A DNA stretch of 64,000 nt. Source: Sphingomonas populi. Its GTDB lineage: Bacteria; Pseudomonadota; Alphaproteobacteria; Sphingomonadales; Sphingomonadaceae. The stretch spans positions 1 to 64,000 of the forward strand of contig NZ_SGIS01000004.1 of the NCBI RefSeq assembly GCF_004208535.1. The letters run 5' to 3'. The notes beneath the pieces are model-generated. The model was not told the DNA's origin. It was given only the letters and a program-made list of their open reading frames with translations, and did no database searches. Shown one piece after another: positions 9,135-18,486 of the stretch. Each line of letters opens with the position of its first letter. The stretch's first letter is position 1. A program made the translations under genes and the position numbers.

Positions 9135-11065
9135 AGGTCATGGCTCCAGATGCCGACGATCGCCTCGACGATCACGTCCGCCGCCTGATCGGCGGTCAGC
9201 TTGGTCGTGTCGATGCGGATTTCGGGGGTGAGCGGCGGCTCATAGGGGCTGTCGATGCCAGTGAAGTTCTTGAGCTGGCCGGCGCGCGCCTTCTTGTAGA
9301 GGCCCTTGACGTCGCGCGCCTCGGCCTCGGCGAGCGGGGTGTCGACATGTACCTCGATGAACTCGCCGGCGGGAAGCATCTGGCGCACCATGTCGCGCTC
9401 CGAGCGGAACGGCGAGATGAACGCGGTGATGACGATCAGCCCGGCATCGGTCATCAGCTTGGCCACCTCGCCGACGCGGCGGATGTTCTCGACGCGGTCG
9501 GCATCGGTGAAGCCGAGGTCCTTGTTGAGCCCGTGGCGGACGTTGTCGCCGTCGAGCAGGAAACTGTGCTTGCCGCGCGCGTACAGCTTCTTCTCGACGA
9601 TGTTGGCGATGGTCGATTTGCCCGATCCCGACAGTCCGGTCAGCCAGACCAGCCGCGGCTGCTGCCACTTCTGCGCGGCATGGACATCGCGGGTGATATC
9701 AACCGCCTGCCAATGGATGTTATCGGCGCGGCGCAGGCTGAAATGGATCATCCCCGCCGCGACGGTGGCGTTGGTCATCTTGTCGATCAGGATGAACCCG
9801 CCGAGATCGCGGTTCTGCGCATAGGGTTCGAACGCGATCGGGCGGTCGGTGGAGAGGTTGGCGACGCCGATCGCGTTGAGATCGAGCGTCTTGGCGGCGA
9901 GATGCTCCATCGTGTTGACGTTGACCTGATATTTCGGTTGCTGGAGCGTCGCCGAGACGGTCTGTGTGCCGATCTTGAGCCAATAGGGGCGGCCGGGCAG
10001 CATCTCGGCCTCGTCCATCCATACGATCGTCGCCTCGAACTGGTCGGCGACTTGCGGCGGCGCATCGGCGGCGGCGATCACGTCGCCGCGCGAGCAATCG
10101 ACCTCGTCGGTGAGCGTCAGCGTCACCGACTGGCCGGCGATGGCGTGGTCGAGATCGCCATCAAGCGTGACGATCGACTTGACGGTCGAGGTCTTGCCGG
10201 AGGGCAGTACGCGGATCGCGTCGCCGGGCGCGACCCGCCCGCTCGCGATCAGCCCGGAGAAGCCGCGGAAATCGAGGTTGGGGCGGTTGACCCATTGCAC
10301 CGGCATGCGGAACGGCTTTTGCGCGTCGAGCGTCGCATCGACCGCGACGGTTTCGAGATGCTCCATCAGCGTCGGCCCGGTGTACCAGGGCGTGTTGGCG
10401 CTCGCGCTGGTGATGTTGTCGCCCTTGAAGCCCGAAATCGGCATGGCGACGAACGCCTCGATGCCGATCGATGTGGCGAAGGCGGTATATTCGGCGACGA
10501 TTCGCTCGAACACGCTCTGGTCGTAACCGACCAGATCCATCTTGTTGACCGCCAGCACGATGTTGCGGATGCCGATCAGGTGCGCGAGGTACGAATGCCG
10601 CCGCGTCTGGACGAGCACACCCTTGCGCGCATCGATCAGGATCACGGCGAGATCGGCGGTCGAGGCGCCGGTCACCATGTTGCGCGTGTACTGTTCGTGG
10701 CCGGGCGTGTCGGCAACGATGAACTTGCGTTTCTCGGTCGCGAAGAAGCGATAGGCGACATCGATGGTGATGCCCTGCTCGCGCTCGGCGGCGAGGCCAT
10801 CGACGAGTAGCGCGAAATCGATCTCGCCGCCCTGCGTGCCGACGCGCTTGCTGTCCGCCTCGAGCGCGGCGAGCTGATCCTCGAAGATCATCTTCGAATC
10901 GTAGAGCAGCCGCCCGATCAGCGTCGATTTGCCGTCATCGACCGAGCCGCAGGTGATGAAGCGCAGCATCGTCTTGTGCTGATGCGCGTCGAGATACGCG
11001 TCTATATCCTCGGCGATGAGGGTGTCGGTCTGGTAGATGGGGTCAGTCAGGGTAGTGTCGGTCAT
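9131..11065 (-). CDS. cysNC: bifunctional sulfate adenylyltransferase subunit 1 / APS kinase (CysN-CysC fusion)
   Basis: The 644 residues join two enzymes. Residues ~30-455 are the CysN GTPase, with P-loop [21 protein letters not shown] and NKMD, followed by EF-Tu-like beta-barrel domains; it energises APS formation by CysD. Residues ~460-644 are the CysC kinase, with P-loop GLSGSGKS, a [10 protein letters not shown] segment and the [10 protein letters not shown] region, which converts APS to PAPS. Fusion of cysN and cysC is common in alphaproteobacteria and is not a rearrangement artefact. cysD lies upstream after a 123-base gap containing a palindromic repeat; cysQ overlaps downstream by four bases. 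Confidence 0.97.
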   Translation of the reverse strand: MTDTTLTDPIYQTDTLIAEDIDAYLDAHQHKTMLRFITCGSVDDGKSTLIGRLLYDSKMIFEDQLAALEADSKRVGTQGGEIDFALLVDGLAAEREQGITIDVAYRFFATEKRKFIVADTPGHEQYTRNMVTGASTADLAVILIDARKGVLVQTRRHSYLAHLIGIRNIVLAVNKMDLVGYDQSVFERIVAEYTAFATSIGIEAFVAMPISGFKGDNITSASANTPWYTGPTLMEHLETVAVDATLDAQKPFRMPVQWVNRPNLDFRGFSGLIASGRVAPGDAIRVLPSGKTSTVKSIVTLDGDLDHAIAGQSVTLTLTDEVDCSRGDVIAAADAPPQVADQFEATIVWMDEAEMLPGRPYWLKIGTQTVSATLQQPKYQVNVNTMEHLAAKTLDLNAIGVANLSTDRPIAFEPYAQNRDLGGFILIDKMTNATVAAGMIHFSLRRADNIHWQAVDITRDVHAAQKWQQPRLVWLTGLSGSGKSTIANIVEKKLYARGKHSFLLDGDNVRHGLNKDLGFTDADRVENIRRVGEVAKLMTDAGLIVITAFISPFRSERDMVRQMLPAGEFIEVHVDTPLAEAEARDVKGLYKKARAGQLKNFTGIDSPYEPPLTPEIRIDTTKLTADQAADVIVEAIVGIWSHDL

Positions 11066-11079
11066 GTCTTCCAGTCCGT

Positions 11080-11158
11080 CATGCCAGCGTAAGCTGGCAT
11101 CTCATGGGGGAGGGCGCGCGCGAGCCGCAGGAGACCCCAGCGTGCGCTGGGGTGACGC
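11080..11158. repeat. palindromic intergenic repeat (family 2)
   Basis: Two palindromes, TGCCAGCGTAAGCTGGCA near 11082-11099 and CCCCAGCGTGCGCTGGGG near 11135-11152, lie in the gap between cysD and cysNC. A related half-element (CCCAGCTTGCGCTGGG) lies at about 12900-12915. Because this copy sits inside an operon, it may affect mRNA processing or the ratio of CysD to CysNC. Confidence 0.75.
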
Positions 11159-11188
11159 CGGGGGCGAGGGCCGGGGCGGGGTCGCGCA

Positions 11189-12097
11189 TCAGAAATACCC
11201 CTCCTGCTTCTTCTTCTCCATGCTCGCGTCGCCGCCGTCCTTGTCGATCGCGCGGCCCTGGCGTTCGCTGGTGGTGGTGAGGAGCATTTCCTGGATCACC
11301 TCCGGCAGCGTCTTCGCCTCGCTCTCGACCGCGCCGGTGAGCGGATAGCAGCCGAGCGTGCGGAAGCGGATCGAGCGCTCCACGGGCACCTCGCCGGGGT
11401 TGAGGCGGAAGCGCTCGTCGTCGACCATCAGCAGCAGCCCGTCGCGCTCGACGGTGGGGCGCGGAGCGGCGAAATAGAGCGGCACGATCTCAATGCCTTC
11501 GAGCTGGATGTACTGCCAGATGTCGAGTTCAGTCCAGTTCGAGATCGGGAACACGCGCATGCTCTCGCCCTTGGCCTTGCGCGCATTGTAGAGGTGCCAG
11601 AGTTCGGGGCGCTGCGCCTTGGGGTCCCAGCGATGGCTGGCGGTGCGGAACGAGAAGATGCGTTCCTTGGCGCGGCTCTTCTCCTCGTCGCGCCGCGCGC
11701 CGCCGAACGCCGCATCGAAGCCGTAGAGGTCGAGCGCCTGTTTCAAACCCTCGGTCTTCCACATGTCTGTGTGGAGCGGGCCGTGGTCGAAAGGGTTGAT
11801 CCCCTTCTCGCGCGCCTCGGGGTTCTGGTAGACCAGCAATTCCATGCCGGCATCCGCCGCCGCTTTGTCGCGGAGCTTGTACATCTCCTGGAATTTCCAC
11901 GTCGTATCGACGTGGAGCAGCGGGAAGGGCGGCGGCGAAGGGTAGAACGCCTTCTTCGCCAGATGCAGCATCACGGCCGAATCCTTGCCGACCGAATACA
12001 GCATCACCGGCTTCTCGGCCTCGGCGACCACTTCGCGCAGGATGTGGATCGCTTCGGATTCGAGGCGTTGCAGATGAGTCAGGGATTCCACGGGCAT
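11189..12097 (-). CDS. cysD: sulfate adenylyltransferase subunit 2
   Basis: CysD forms adenosine-5'-phosphosulfate from ATP and sulfate, driven by GTP hydrolysis in CysN. The 302 residues hold the PP-loop [14 protein letters not shown], the WKF..MY..RD segment, the [14 protein letters not shown] signature and [12 protein letters not shown], all standard for CysD. ATG 12097 (MPVESL) was chosen over a TTG ten codons upstream because the family begins at about this point. It is the first gene of cysD-cysNC-cysQ. The 155 bases upstream are shared with a divergent flavin reductase gene and must hold both promoters; I could not identify a clear operator there. Confidence 0.95.
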   Translation of the reverse strand: MPVESLTHLQRLESEAIHILREVVAEAEKPVMLYSVGKDSAVMLHLAKKAFYPSPPPFPLLHVDTTWKFQEMYKLRDKAAADAGMELLVYQNPEAREKGINPFDHGPLHTDMWKTEGLKQALDLYGFDAAFGGARRDEEKSRAKERIFSFRTASHRWDPKAQRPELWHLYNARKAKGESMRVFPISNWTELDIWQYIQLEGIEIVPLYFAAPRPTVERDGLLLMVDDERFRLNPGEVPVERSIRFRTLGCYPLTGAVESEAKTLPEVIQEMLLTTTSERQGRAIDKDGGDASMEKKKQEGYF

Positions 12098-12252
12098 GTC
12101 CGATGAACGACTTAGGAGCGCCCCCAAGACGGCCTGCCGGGGCTGCGGGCAAGCGAATGATTCTAGGCCGGCCCCAATCGCAGCTAGGCGGGGTTGATTG
12201 CCGCGCGCGAAATCCGCAAGGGCGTTCGGATAAAGACGGGGGAGATACCACG

Positions 12253-12759
12253 ATGAGCACGAGTTTCGATAACGCCACGTTTCGCCGCGTGCTGGGCCAT
12301 TATCCCACCGGCGTCTGCGTCATCACCGCCGTCGAGGCAGACGGCACGCCGACCGGCATGGTGGTCGGCTCGTTCACGTCGGTTTCGCTCGATCCGCCGC
12401 TTGTCGCGTTCTTCCCCGATCGCACATCGTCGAGCTGGCCGCGCATCGAGAAGGTCGGCAAGTTCTGCGTCAACGTGCTCGCCGCCGATCAGGAGGCATT
12501 GTGCCGGCAATTCTCGGCGCGCGGTGCGGACAAGTTCGCCGGCATCTCGCACCGCCACTCCGCCAACGGCTCGCCGATCCTCGACGGGGTGGTGGCGTGG
12601 ATCGACTGCAACCTCGATGTCGTCCACGAGGCGGGCGACCATTTCATCGTGCTCGGCCGCGTGATCGCGCTGGAAGTGGAAGCGCCGAGTGCGCCGTTGC
12701 TGTTCTTCCAGGGGAGCTATGGCGCGTTTTCGGTGCTGGAACCGTCGGCTAACCGCTGA
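12253..12759 (+). CDS. flavin reductase family protein
   Basis: A 168-residue flavin reductase (HpaC/RutF/SsuE-like fold group) that would use NAD(P)H to make free FMNH2 or FADH2 for a partner monooxygenase. Visible family features are [11 protein letters not shown], [19 protein letters not shown], the KFCVNVLA strand, a FAGI segment and the C-terminal [11 protein letters not shown]. The start is ATG 12253 behind a GGGGGAG ribosome site; the frame is open further upstream but without support. It diverges from cysD, so a link with sulfur-source oxygenation is conceivable. It is also a candidate electron donor for RutA, because the rut operon at 19.8 kb has no rutF. Neither link is demonstrated. 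Confidence 0.85.
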   Translation: MSTSFDNATFRRVLGHYPTGVCVITAVEADGTPTGMVVGSFTSVSLDPPLVAFFPDRTSSSWPRIEKVGKFCVNVLAADQEALCRQFSARGADKFAGISHRHSANGSPILDGVVAWIDCNLDVVHEAGDHFIVLGRVIALEVEAPSAPLLFFQGSYGAFSVLEPSANR

Positions 12760-12769
12760 ACCCTTAGTC

Positions 12770-12846
12770 CGTTCGTCCCGAGCGAAGTCGAGGGACACGC
12801 GGCACGCGGAAGCGCATTGTGTCTCGACTTCGCTCGACACGAACGG
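12770..12846. repeat. palindromic intergenic repeat (family 1, copy B)
   Basis: Forward arm from 12770 and reverse arm ending at 12846 of the CGTTCGT..CGAGCGAAGTCGAG motif, forming a long imperfect hairpin between the convergent flavin reductase and NlpD-like genes. A half-copy of family 2 follows at about 12885-12925. It probably lies in both 3' untranslated regions. Confidence 0.85.
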
Positions 12847-12933
12847 TTGGATTGGGCGAGCGGTGCGAGGCTGCGGGCGGAGCGAGTCTCACCGAGAGAC
12901 CCAGCTTGCGCTGGGGTGACGATGGGGCGGCGG

Positions 12934-14061
12934 TTACGATCGCGGCAGTTGCGCAATCGGATCGACTGGCGTGCGGCCCTTGCGCATTTCGAAGTGCAGC
13001 TCCGGCCTGTCGGCCAGCCCGGTATCGCCCGACAGCGCGATCGTCTGGCCGCGCTTGACCGCCTGGCCGCGCTGGACGAGCAGGCGGCTGGCGTGGCCGT
13101 AGACCGTCGTCCAGCCGTCGCCGTGCTTGACGATGACGAGGCCGCCCAGCGTCGGCACTTCGCTGCCGGCATACGCGACCACGCCGTCGGCGGCCGCGAG
13201 GATCGGCGTGCCGATCGGCACCGCGATCTTGATGCCATTGAAGCGCTCGCCACTCGCGCCGCTCGGGCCGAAGCGCGCGACGATGCGGCCCTGCGCGGGC
13301 CAGCCGAACACGCCGCGCAGCCGCGCCGGCTCACTGATCGCCTCGGTCGGCGCGAGTACGCGGCGGGGTGAGCGTGAGGGCGGGGCGGGGCGCTGGTTGC
13401 TGGCGAGCGCGGGCGCGCTGCCGGTGACGATGTCGTCGACATCGAGGCGGAACGCGGCGGCGCGCTCGGCCGCGCTGCTGATCCCGGGCGTGGCGCCGGG
13501 GATCAGCACGCGCATGCCCGCACGCAGCGTATAGGGCTCGCTGAGGCCGTTGGCGGTGACGATACGCGACCAGTCGATGCCATAAGCGCGTGCGATCGCG
13601 ATGCCGGTCTCGCCCGAGCGGACGAGGTGATAGCGGCCGCCGGGAATCGACAGTCGCTGGCCCGCGCGGATCACGAACGGCACGCTCAACCCGTTGGCGC
13701 GCGCGATCGCTTCGGTGCCGGCGCCGGTGCGGTCCGCGACCGCGCGGAGCGTGTCGCCGGGGCGGACGACATAGGTGGTGGAGTCGACCGGCTTCGCATC
13801 GGCGCTGACCGGACGCGCCTGCCATGCCGGCGGCGGCGCGGGCAGGGCGGCGACGCCTTCGTCGATGCGGTGCGGTTCGTAGCGTGGCTGGTCGTTGGGG
13901 GGCGGGGCGTCATGCCGCTCGGGCATGGACTGTTGCGGGCGGTAGCGCGTCGCGTCGGGATCGGGGGCGGCGCCTTGCGGGATACAGGCGGCGAGGGCCG
14001 GTAGCAGAACGACCAACGACGCCGCATTGCGCGACCGACCCGAACCCGAAAATCGCCCCAT
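12934..14061 (-). CDS. NlpD-like LysM / M23-fold lipoprotein, probable amidase activator
   Basis: 375 residues: a lipoprotein-type signal ending ALAAC (Cys26), a Pro-rich spacer, two LysM repeats (~91-140 and ~142-188; YVVRPGDTL and YHLVRSGET openings) and a C-terminal M23/LytM domain (~265-370). LysM binds peptidoglycan. The M23 zinc ligands are mostly missing: the usual H-x-G-x-D is F-N-G-I-K, and the final H-x-H-F-E is E-L-H-F-E. This is the pattern of NlpD/EnvC, which activate N-acetylmuramoyl-L-alanine amidases and do not cleave murein themselves. It follows surE by 9 bases in serS-surE-nlpD, and surE and nlpD are also close in E. coli. The exact partner is unknown. Confidence 0.85.
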   Translation of the reverse strand: MGRFSGSGRSRNAASLVVLLPALAACIPQGAAPDPDATRYRPQQSMPERHDAPPPNDQPRYEPHRIDEGVAALPAPPPAWQARPVSADAKPVDSTTYVVRPGDTLRAVADRTGAGTEAIARANGLSVPFVIRAGQRLSIPGGRYHLVRSGETGIAIARAYGIDWSRIVTANGLSEPYTLRAGMRVLIPGATPGISSAAERAAAFRLDVDDIVTGSAPALASNQRPAPPSRSPRRVLAPTEAISEPARLRGVFGWPAQGRIVARFGPSGASGERFNGIKIAVPIGTPILAAADGVVAYAGSEVPTLGGLVIVKHGDGWTTVYGHASRLLVQRGQAVKRGQTIALSGDTGLADRPELHFEMRKGRTPVDPIAQLPRS

Positions 14062-14070
14062 TACGCGCCC

Positions 14071-14838
14071 TTATAGGAACCGTTCGGTGAGCATAGCGAG
14101 CGACGCGTGGTGTGTCAGGTCGAGATGCAGCGGGGTCACGGTGATGTGGCCGTGCTCGATCGCTTCGAGATCGGTCGCTTCGGCGGGCGTGTGCGGGATG
14201 CGCCCAAGCCGCAGCCAGTAATAGTCGAAGCCGCGCGGATCGGTGCGGCGATCGAGCTGGAGCCGTCCGTAATCCCGCAGGCCCTGCGCGACGACGCGAA
14301 TGCCCTGCACATCCTCGGCCGCGACCGGCGGGAAGTTGACGTTGACCAAGGTGCGCGGCGCGAACGGCGTGTCGATCAGTGTGCGCAGCACGCGCTCGCC
14401 CCAGGCTTCCGCCGCCGCGAAGGTTACGGCGTCGCCGAGGCTGCTACCGGCATAACGCTGGCTGAGCGCGATCGAGCGGATGCCGGCGTGGGCGCCCTCC
14501 ATCGCTGCGGCGACGGTGCCCGAATAGCTGACGTCCTCGCCGAGATTGGCGCCGCGGTTGACGCCCGAGAGGATCAGGTCGGGCTTGGCGTCCTTCATGA
14601 TCTCGGCGAGCGCGATCATCACCGCGTCGGTCGGCGTGCCGGTGACCGCCCAGCGCTTCTCGCCGAACTGACGCAGCCGCACCGGCTCGGTGAGCGTGAG
14701 CGAACGGCCCTTGCCCGATTGCTCCGCGATCGGCGCGACGACGGTGACGTCGTCGGAAAGCGTACGCGCGAGCCGTTCGAGCACGGCGAGGCCGGGCGCG
14801 TGGATGCCGTCGTCGTTGGAGAGGAGAATGCGCATCAA
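14071..14838 (-). CDS. surE: 5'/3'-nucleotidase SurE
   Basis: SurE is a metal-dependent nucleoside monophosphate and exopolyphosphate phosphatase linked to stationary-phase survival. The 255 residues carry the N-terminal LSNDDGIHAPG metal site, the SGVNRGANLGEDVSYSGTV loop and the GTPTDAV segment, all typical. Length is normal. It begins 22 bases after serS and ends 9 bases before the NlpD-like gene, so the three are very probably one transcript. Confidence 0.96.
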   Translation of the reverse strand: MMRILLSNDDGIHAPGLAVLERLARTLSDDVTVVAPIAEQSGKGRSLTLTEPVRLRQFGEKRWAVTGTPTDAVMIALAEIMKDAKPDLILSGVNRGANLGEDVSYSGTVAAAMEGAHAGIRSIALSQRYAGSSLGDAVTFAAAEAWGERVLRTLIDTPFAPRTLVNVNFPPVAAEDVQGIRVVAQGLRDYGRLQLDRRTDPRGFDYYWLRLGRIPHTPAEATDLEAIEHGHITVTPLHLDLTHHASLAMLTERFL

Positions 14839-14860
14839 ATCCGCTCCGTGCCGGGGAGGA

Positions 14861-16132
14861 TCATTTGGGTTCCAGCCGGTTTAGGCCCTTGAGGTAGGAT
14901 TTGAGCACCTCGGGCACCGCGACCGAGCCGTCTTCCTGCTGGTAATTCTCCAGCACCGCCACCAACGTCCGGCCGACCGCGAGGCCGGAGCCGTTGAGCG
15001 TATGGACGAAGCGCGTGCCCTTTTCCTCGGCGGGGCGGTAGCGCGCGTTCATGCGGCGCGCCTGGAAATCGGTGCAGGTCGAGCAGCTCGAAATCTCGCG
15101 GTAGCGGCCCTGGCCGGGCAGCCACACTTCGAGATCATAGGTGCGCGCCGCCGTGAAGCCCATGTCGCCGGTGCAGAGCTTCATGCGGCGGAAGGACAGG
15201 CCGAGCGCGGTCAGGATGCCCTCGGCGCAGGCGGTCATGCGTTCGTGCTCGGCCTCGGACGTGTCGGGCGTGACGATCGAGACCATCTCGACCTTCTCGA
15301 ACTGGTGCTGGCGGATGAAGCCGCGCGTGTCGCGTCCGGCCGCGCCCGCTTCTGAGCGGAAGCAGGCGGTGAGCGCGGCGAAGCGCAGCGGCAGTTCCGC
15401 TTCGCTCAGGATCTTGTTCGCGACGATGTTGGTGAGGCTCACCTCGGCGGTCGGGATCAGCCAGCGACCGTCAGTGGTCTTGAACAGATCCTCGGCGAAC
15501 TTGGGAAGCTGGCCGGTGCCGAACAGCGCCTCGTCGCGCACCAGCAGCGGCGGCACGACTTCCTCATAGCCATGCTCAGCCGTCAGCGTGTCGAGCATGA
15601 ACTGGCCGAGCGCGCGGTGCAGCTTGGCGGCGTGGCCGCGTACGAGCGTAAAGCGCGCGCCCGACATCGCCGCGCCGGTCTCGAAATCGAGGCCGAGTGT
15701 CGGGCCGATCGCGTCATGCTCCTTCGGCGCAAAAGTGAAGGCGGGCGGCGTGCCATGCACCGCGACCAGCGCATTGTCGTCCTCGTCCTTGCCGGCGGGC
15801 ACGTCGGCGAGCGGCAAATTGGGGATCGCGGCGAGCGCGGCGGTGAGCGTCTCGCCGACCGCTTTCTCCTCGGCGGCGATCGCGGGCAGGCGTTCCTTCA
15901 ACTCGGCGACTTCGGCGAGCAGGTCGGTGGGGTCGTCGCGGCGGGCCTTGGCGGCGCCGATCGCCTTCGACGCTTCGTTGCGGCGCGCCTGTGCGGTCTG
16001 CGCTTCGGTGATGAGCGCGCGGCGCGCCTCGTCGAGCGCGAGCAGGTGCGCCGACGCAGGCGCGACCCCGCGTTTGGCGAGGGCGGCGTCAAAAGCGGCG
16101 GGATCGTCGCGGATCAGGCGGATGTCGTGCAT
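14861..16132 (-). CDS. serS: seryl-tRNA synthetase
   Basis: Charges tRNA-Ser (and tRNA-Sec if present). 423 residues: an N-terminal helical arm (~1-110) begins [18 protein letters not shown]. The class II catalytic core follows, with motif 2 [21 protein letters not shown], the TAEVSLTN segment that binds serine, and motif 3 near the C-terminus ([13 protein letters not shown]). ATG 16132 matches the usual start; the longer frame upstream reaches into a terminator. It is the first gene of serS-surE-nlpD. Confidence 0.96.
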   Translation of the reverse strand: MHDIRLIRDDPAAFDAALAKRGVAPASAHLLALDEARRALITEAQTAQARRNEASKAIGAAKARRDDPTDLLAEVAELKERLPAIAAEEKAVGETLTAALAAIPNLPLADVPAGKDEDDNALVAVHGTPPAFTFAPKEHDAIGPTLGLDFETGAAMSGARFTLVRGHAAKLHRALGQFMLDTLTAEHGYEEVVPPLLVRDEALFGTGQLPKFAEDLFKTTDGRWLIPTAEVSLTNIVANKILSEAELPLRFAALTACFRSEAGAAGRDTRGFIRQHQFEKVEMVSIVTPDTSEAEHERMTACAEGILTALGLSFRRMKLCTGDMGFTAARTYDLEVWLPGQGRYREISSCSTCTDFQARRMNARYRPAEEKGTRFVHTLNGSGLAVGRTLVAVLENYQQEDGSVAVPEVLKSYLKGLNRLEPK

Positions 16133-16180
16133 AATGCGCGAGGCTATGGCCGCGCGGTTCCGCCTGCGCAAGCGAATCGA

Positions 16181-16224
16181 AAAACCCCTGCGCGACTCGC
16201 GTCGCGCAGGGGTTTTCGTTTTTT
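16181..16224. terminator. strong, probably bidirectional intrinsic terminator
   Basis: A perfect stem AAAACCCCTGCGCGAC / GTCGCGCAGGGGTTTT with a 4-base loop. It is followed on the plus strand by CGTTTTTT and on the minus strand by a shorter U-run inside the stem end. It lies just 3' of the minus-strand repeat-protein gene ending at 16240 and upstream of serS, so its main job is probably to insulate serS from that gene. Confidence 0.85.
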
Positions 16225-16239
16225 GACAGGTGGTGCGGC

Positions 16240-17154
16240 TCAGGCTTCGGCGGCGGGTCGCTTGGCGAAGCGCTTGCGGGCGACCAGCGCGGCGGCGGCG
16301 GCACCGAACAACAACACCATCGGCGGCGCGGGCACGGGGGCCGGGTGGCCGCCGCTGCTGCCGCCATGACCGCCGCTGCTACCGCCGTGCCAACCGCTAC
16401 TGCCGCCATGCCAGCCGCTGCTGCCCGGGAAGCCGTGGCTGCTCGATGCGTAGCTGCTCGATCCGCTCGACGCGCTCGACGTGGAGGTAGACCCCGAGGT
16501 GGAGGAACTGGTCGAACTCGACGTCGAGGAACCGCCCGTCGATGTGGAGGTGGAAGAGCCGCCGGTGGAGGTCGAGGTCGAGGAACCGCCGGTCGATGTC
16601 GAAGAGCCGCCCGTCGAAGTCGAGGAACCACCTGTGGACGTGGATGAGCCTCCGGTCGAAGACCCGCCGGTCGAGGTGGACGAACCGCCGGTGGAAGACC
16701 CACCCGTCGACGTGGAGCCGCCGCTGGTCGAGGTCGATCCGCCGCTCGACGTCGAGGAGATGACGATGCCGCCCGATCCGCCGCTACCACCGCCGCCGAA
16801 GAACCCACCGCCCGAGAAGCCGCCGCCGAATCCGCCGAAGCCGCCGCCGATCACGGTCATGCCGCCACCGCCACCGCCGCCCATCGCGGGCGGATCAGCC
16901 GGGGGCAGCGGGATCGGCGCGCCCTGGCTCGTCATGGTGACGACCGCGGGTGGGCACACCGCGCGGGTCTGCGTCACGACTCGGCGGACGCGTCCGGCGG
17001 GGTGGCTCACCGTGCGGCGCACGACGCGCTTGGTCTTCTGCACATAGGCGTGGCGCGTCTTCGATGCTTCGGCGACATGCACCGCGCCACCGCCGACGAT
17101 AGCGCCGCCGCATGCGCAAGCGCACAGTTTAGCCAAGGCCATCCGCACCGACAT
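16240..17154 (-). CDS. Ser/Thr/Gly-repeat exported protein with C-terminal sorting-like signal
   Basis: 304 residues. The N-terminus is hydrophobic (~4-25, [19 protein letters not shown]). Next come a very basic segment (~30-65), a Pro/Ala patch, a Gly-rich block ([10 protein letters not shown] type, ~95-130) and about 110 residues of short [16 protein letters not shown] repeats. A His/Gly segment and a C-terminus with P-A-P-V-P-A-P-P, a hydrophobic stretch ([14 protein letters not shown]) and basic RKRFAKR complete it. That tripartite end resembles PEP-CTERM-type or VPLPA-type sorting signals, which are processed by exosortases; no exosortase is in the window. I infer an exported or surface protein of unknown function. 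The complementary strand is also open across the repeats but lacks start and context. Confidence 0.65.
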   Translation of the reverse strand: MSVRMALAKLCACACGGAIVGGGAVHVAEASKTRHAYVQKTKRVVRRTVSHPAGRVRRVVTQTRAVCPPAVVTMTSQGAPIPLPPADPPAMGGGGGGGMTVIGGGFGGFGGGFSGGGFFGGGGSGGSGGIVISSTSSGGSTSTSGGSTSTGGSSTGGSSTSTGGSSTGGSSTSTGGSSTSTGGSSTSTGGSSTSTSTGGSSTSTSTGGSSTSSSTSSSTSGSTSTSSASSGSSSYASSSHGFPGSSGWHGGSSGWHGGSSGGHGGSSGGHPAPVPAPPMVLLFGAAAAALVARKRFAKRPAAEA

Positions 17155-17513
17155 GATCTCGTTCTTTCGTTGCCGGCAGGGTCTTCTACCGGGTCTGCAT
17201 TACCTCAGCGGGTCCGCCGCTCTTTGCCCAAAGTGCCGAACAAAGTGTTAAGTTCAAGGCCGTTAACCGCGTTGTAGGGGTCTCGATACGGGATTCATGG
17301 CGCCGCATCCGCGCGGATCGTGGTTAACGTATCGTAGCGGTACAGATCCACCGGGCGTTCGTACTTCCCCGCGTGCATCGGGAATGATGAGCGAATGGCG
17401 CGCTTTTACCGGGGGTTGCTTGTGGTGCGGGAACGGCATGGCTATAGGCCCGCTCATCATGGGACAGCCGGGCGTGAAAAAAGAACGCTTTGAGCGTCAT
17501 ACGACTGGCAGCG
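17155..17513. other. 359-base gap upstream of dksA
   Basis: No gene or tRNA fold recognised. It must contain the promoters of the divergent repeat-protein gene and dksA. Around 17200-17270 the sequence becomes AT-richer (AACAAAGTGTTAAG), a plausible promoter zone for the minus-strand gene. Short reading frames across it show no family pattern. Confidence 0.5.
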
Positions 17514-17990
17514 ATGGGATGGCGACTGGTCTTGAATCACCGAGATGACACCACGAAATTCGACGCGCCTCCGGCCCTGTCGAACGATAGCGACGGGTAT
17601 CGGCCGAGCGCCGACGAACCTTTCATGAACCCACGCCAGCAGGCGTATTTCCGGGACAAGCTGCAAGCGTGGAAGGACGCGATCCTGCGCGAATCGGCAG
17701 GCACGCTCTCGCAGCTCCAGCTCGATTCGCTGCGCGAGGCGGATCTGACCGATCGCGCATCGAGCGAGACCGACTGGTCGATCGAGCTGCGCACGCGCGA
17801 CCGGCAGCGCAAGCTCATCTCCAAGATCGACGCGGCGCTGCGCCGGATCGAGGACGGCGAATATGGCTATTGCGAAGTCTCCGGTGAGCCGATCTCGCTC
17901 GGCCGGCTCGAAGCGCGGCCGATCGCGACGATGACCGTCGAGGCGCAGGAACGCCACGAACGCCACGAAAAGGTCTCGCGCGAGGATTGA
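17514..17990 (+). CDS. dksA: RNA polymerase-binding protein DksA
   Basis: DksA binds the RNA polymerase secondary channel and, with ppGpp, redirects transcription during starvation. The ~158 residues show the alphaproteobacterial signature: YRPSADEPFMNPRQQ, a coiled coil with the D-x-x-D-x-A tip (LTDRASSETDWS), and the C-terminal GEYGYC...GEPI..GRLEARP region. Only one of the four zinc-finger cysteines remains (Cys in GYCEVSGEPI), as commonly seen in alphaproteobacterial DksA, so it should not bind zinc in the E. coli way. The start is uncertain: TTG 17490, ATG 17514 and TTG 17532 are in frame and the conserved part begins only at ~17595. A PilZ gene follows after 70 bases. Confidence 0.88.
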   Translation: MGWRLVLNHRDDTTKFDAPPALSNDSDGYRPSADEPFMNPRQQAYFRDKLQAWKDAILRESAGTLSQLQLDSLREADLTDRASSETDWSIELRTRDRQRKLISKIDAALRRIEDGEYGYCEVSGEPISLGRLEARPIATMTVEAQERHERHEKVSRED

Positions 17991-18060
17991 GCGCGGCCCG
18001 ATAATTAAGACGTTGGATACCGAAGTCCGCTATCGTGGAGCCAAGTATCTTCAATCGGCG

Positions 18061-18438
18061 ATGGTGATGGACGAGTCCTCCAAAGATTCCCTGCGTGACC
18101 CGAGCGGCGAAGACGCGGGGGACCGTAGCGGCGCGCGCGACAGCCTGTTGCTGATGTCGGACCTGCGGGTCGGCGATGCCACGACGACGGTGCGCGTGCG
18201 CAACCTGTCTGCGGGCGGGTTGATGGCGGAATATCAGCAGGGTCTGGATGTCGGCACCGAGGTCGAATGCGATCTGCGCGGGGTCGGCGTGGTGCGCGGG
18301 CGAGTCGCGTGGTCGGCGGCGGGGCGGATCGGGATCGCGTTCGACCGGCAGATCGATCCTAAACTGGCGCGCAAGCCGGTCGGCACGGGGGCCAAGCCGA
18401 ACATGGTGGTCGCGCCCAAATACACGCCGCGCACGTAA
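18061..18438 (+). CDS. PilZ-domain protein (c-di-GMP receptor candidate)
   Basis: About 125 residues. After a polar N-terminus come the two PilZ motifs that bind cyclic di-GMP: R22-S-G-A-R26 (RxxxR) and N48-L-S50-A-G-G53 ([D/N]xSxxG). A beta-barrel-like stretch follows, with G-x-x-V-x-C-D-L and a G-R-I-G-I-A-F strand. The tail is short, basic and proline-containing. Family knowledge says such stand-alone PilZ proteins couple c-di-GMP to motility, polysaccharide or cell-cycle outputs. ATG 18061 was chosen; TTG 18013 and ATG 18067 are also in frame and no ribosome site decides. It lies just downstream of dksA, and a GGDEF-EAL protein is encoded elsewhere in the window. Confidence 0.8.
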   Translation: MVMDESSKDSLRDPSGEDAGDRSGARDSLLLMSDLRVGDATTTVRVRNLSAGGLMAEYQQGLDVGTEVECDLRGVGVVRGRVAWSAAGRIGIAFDRQIDPKLARKPVGTGAKPNMVVAPKYTPRT

Positions 18439-18452
18439 AGCGGGGGTTCGAA

Positions 18453-18477
18453 GCCCGGGCAGCGGTGCTGCCCGGGC
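18453..18477. terminator. stem-loop between convergent genes
   Basis: GCCCGGGCAG / CTGCCCGGGC with a 5-base loop between the PilZ gene (plus) and the DUF465 gene (minus). No long T-run follows; it is probably a shared 3'-end hairpin. Confidence 0.5.
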
Positions 18478-18486
18478 GCGCTATCG

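Noticed and set aside
16481..17047. Plus-strand 188-residue open frame with E-E-P-P-V repeats opposite the Ser/Thr/Gly protein
   Set aside because: Antisense shadow of the repeat region; no ribosome site or known N-terminus, while the minus strand has signal-like and sorting-like ends.
17155..17513. Possible tRNA or small RNA upstream of dksA
   Set aside because: No T-loop GGTTCGAATCC-like sequence or acceptor-stem pairing could be found.
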